Assembly: GCA_036170435.1 (NCBI GenBank)
Contig: JAVHPF010000101.1
Coordinates: forward strand, 1 to 6,457
Length of the DNA: 6,457 nucleotides
Direction of reading: 5' to 3'
Origin: JAQVPN01 sp036170435
Lineage (GTDB): Bacteria > Patescibacteriota > Gracilibacteria > BD1-5 > UBA6164
Of this stretch, positions 5,193 through 6,457 are shown one piece after another. Within the stretch, counting starts at the first letter, position 1; each line of letters opens with the position of its first letter. The notes beneath the pieces were generated by a model. It worked only from the letters and a program-made list of their open reading frames with translations, was not told where the DNA came from and did no database searches. Made by a program: the position numbers and the translations under genes.

Positions 5193-6457
5193 TTATTTAG
5201 TAGTATCATAAATTGCTTTTATTGCTGAATCTGAAAGTGTTTGGTTATAAATATGGATTTCGTCTATATTTCAATTTAAAAAATTAATACTAGAATCGGC
5301 TCTTCATAAATATAAATAATTATTGCTTCAAATATAACTAATTGGCAAACGAGTTTGTTGAGATTGAAAAATTCAATTTTGAAATATTTTTAATATATTT
5401 CAATCAAAATTAGATATAAAATTATATGTATTTCGTGTATCCTGCATATTTAAAGTTCTAGATCTTAATTCAGGAGTTGTTCAATCATATATAAACATAG
5501 AGGTTCTGGGCGATTCATTTAATGCCGAATCAAGTCTAAAAAAATAAGATCCTTCACTTCATCAATCAAATGAAAGTATTTCTTGATTGATACTAATGGG
5601 TGTTGTAATAATATTATATTTAACTTTTGCTATAATAGTAAATTTTGCGACCTGTTGTACTCAATAAATACTTATACTATCATCAATTCAATCAAAACTC
5701 ATAGCTTTTCAAGTAGTTCAATTTCAATCAACTATTTGTGGTCAAAGTCATGAAGTTCCACAATTTACAGCTGTTCGAGCATTATAACAAACTCAATTAT
5801 TATGATACTGACTTAAATCTTTTAAAACAGTTTGCGTTCAACTATTTGTTAGAGTTTCCATATCCCAGTATCATACTAGAGTATTATCTAAACTTACTAA
5901 ATTTTTATCTCATCTAAAAGCTTGAATTACTGATAATAAGTTTCAACTAAGAGTATAAGAATTAGTATCTGAAAATACTAAATTATAATTAGTTGTTCCA
6001 GTTTGTGTTTCTACACTACTCGATATTGGAGAATTATCTGAATTAAGTATTATTCCTAGTTTATCTCAAAATGTTTTGAATTTTCTAGTAGTATAATCTA
6101 TTGCATAAGCTTGATTGGTAATACTTGGATTATATGAGGTTTGATTCTCTAAATATCATAGTAATTGATATTTTGTTTTTGTTGCATTTGTTGCATAGAT
6201 ATATTTACTATTATCTGATGGATCTAGTGGTGTTTGAGATATTTTTATAGTAGAAGACAGTGTATCTCAAAAAGTTCATTGATATCAAATTATAACTCAA
6301 CTAGCTGTTATATTTACTGGATTTTCTGGTGATGGTAAATTTGATGTTTTTGCACTATATATATCAAGTCATTTTCTGATTTCATCTAGACTTGTTGTTC
6401 TATTTGCATCACGAGCATCACTAGTATATGATGAATAACTCATAAATCCTATTGTTG
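5193..6457 (-). CDS. Prepilin-like protein with C-terminal LamG domain, 5' end beyond the right edge
   Basis: The last 420 residues of a surface protein, numbered from the right edge. Residues 1-12 (TIGFMSYSSYTS) look like the end of a hydrophobic type IV prepilin helix; the cleavage signal would lie outside the window. Residues 13-105 resemble the globular part of pilin/pseudopilin-like proteins common in these bacteria (SLDEIRKGLDIYSAK, GYQGTFGD at 57-64, LDPSD then YQLLGYLE). Residues about 106-185 link to a LamG/concanavalin-A-like domain from LVGYWDMETL (193-202) through LKDLSQYHNNG, GKAMSFDGIDDSI (249-261) and FDGNILKIFQNG (350-361) to the classic ending GNIDEIHIYNQTLSDSAI (395-412). 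C223 and C232 could form a disulfide. It probably sits on the cell surface or in a pilus and binds carbohydrate or a partner; the ligand is unknown. UGA encodes 27 glycines and GGN five. CGA occurs at 227 and 341, CGT at 15 and 369. The closest downstream gene is xth, 49 nt away, with no terminator between. Confidence 0.88.

Noticed and set aside
1..6457. CRISPR array, insertion sequence, tRNA or other RNA gene
   Set aside because: No regularly spaced repeats, no terminal inverted repeats or transposase motifs, and no cloverleaf or GC-rich structured island other than the two terminators.

Overview
This AT-rich window (visibly well below 30-35% G+C) reads as a fragment of a Candidate Phyla Radiation (Patescibacteria) genome of the Gracilibacteria / Absconditabacteria group. 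The deciding evidence is the genetic code. With the standard code every gene is chopped up by in-frame UGA. With UGA read as glycine, five complete or 3'-complete genes and one 3'-truncated gene open cleanly, all on the minus strand. UGA falls exactly where well-known families require Gly: the PCSAEG motif of the rRNA cytosine methyltransferase, the DGSKRS motif of the Ste24 protease, the WNVNG, GDFN and RAGAR motifs of exonuclease III, and the WNEG motif of the TMEM43 family. UGG remains Trp at conserved Trp positions, so UGA is not Trp here. By hand count about 96 glycines are UGA and about 32 are GGN. All five visible stops are UAA.

Layout, in transcription order (right to left). (1) 5193-6457: the 3' part of a surface protein joining a type IV prepilin / pseudopilin-like N-terminal module to a C-terminal LamG/concanavalin-A-like domain. 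(2) 4358-5143: exonuclease III family enzyme (xth). (3) 3165-4304: TMEM43 (LUMA-like) family membrane protein. (4) 1918-3147: Ste24-type M48 zinc metalloprotease. (5) 865-1809: RsmB/RsmF-family rRNA m5C methyltransferase. (6) 1-649: 5' part of an unrecognised soluble protein that runs off the left edge.

Genes 1-4 are separated by only 49, 53 and 17 nt with no convincing terminator between them, so they may form one transcription unit, closed by a hairpin at 1868-1896. The methyltransferase then has its own plausible promoter, partly overlapping that terminator. A strong GC-rich hairpin with a U-tract at 665-692 ends transcription before gene 6, whose only visible promoter element is a -10 box ten bases from the ATG. 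The genes are a mix of envelope functions (surface adhesin-like protein, TMEM43, membrane protease) and nucleic-acid maintenance (xth, rRNA methylation). No CRISPR array, tRNA, rRNA or mobile element was seen.

The most interesting signals are: the single CGG codon in the window, which sits where the TMEM43 family has a conserved Trp and so hints at the Absconditabacterales code in which CGA/CGG are also reassigned; the strong gene-to-gene difference in UGA versus GGN use for glycine; the TMEM43-Ste24 gene pair; and the prepilin-LamG fusion.
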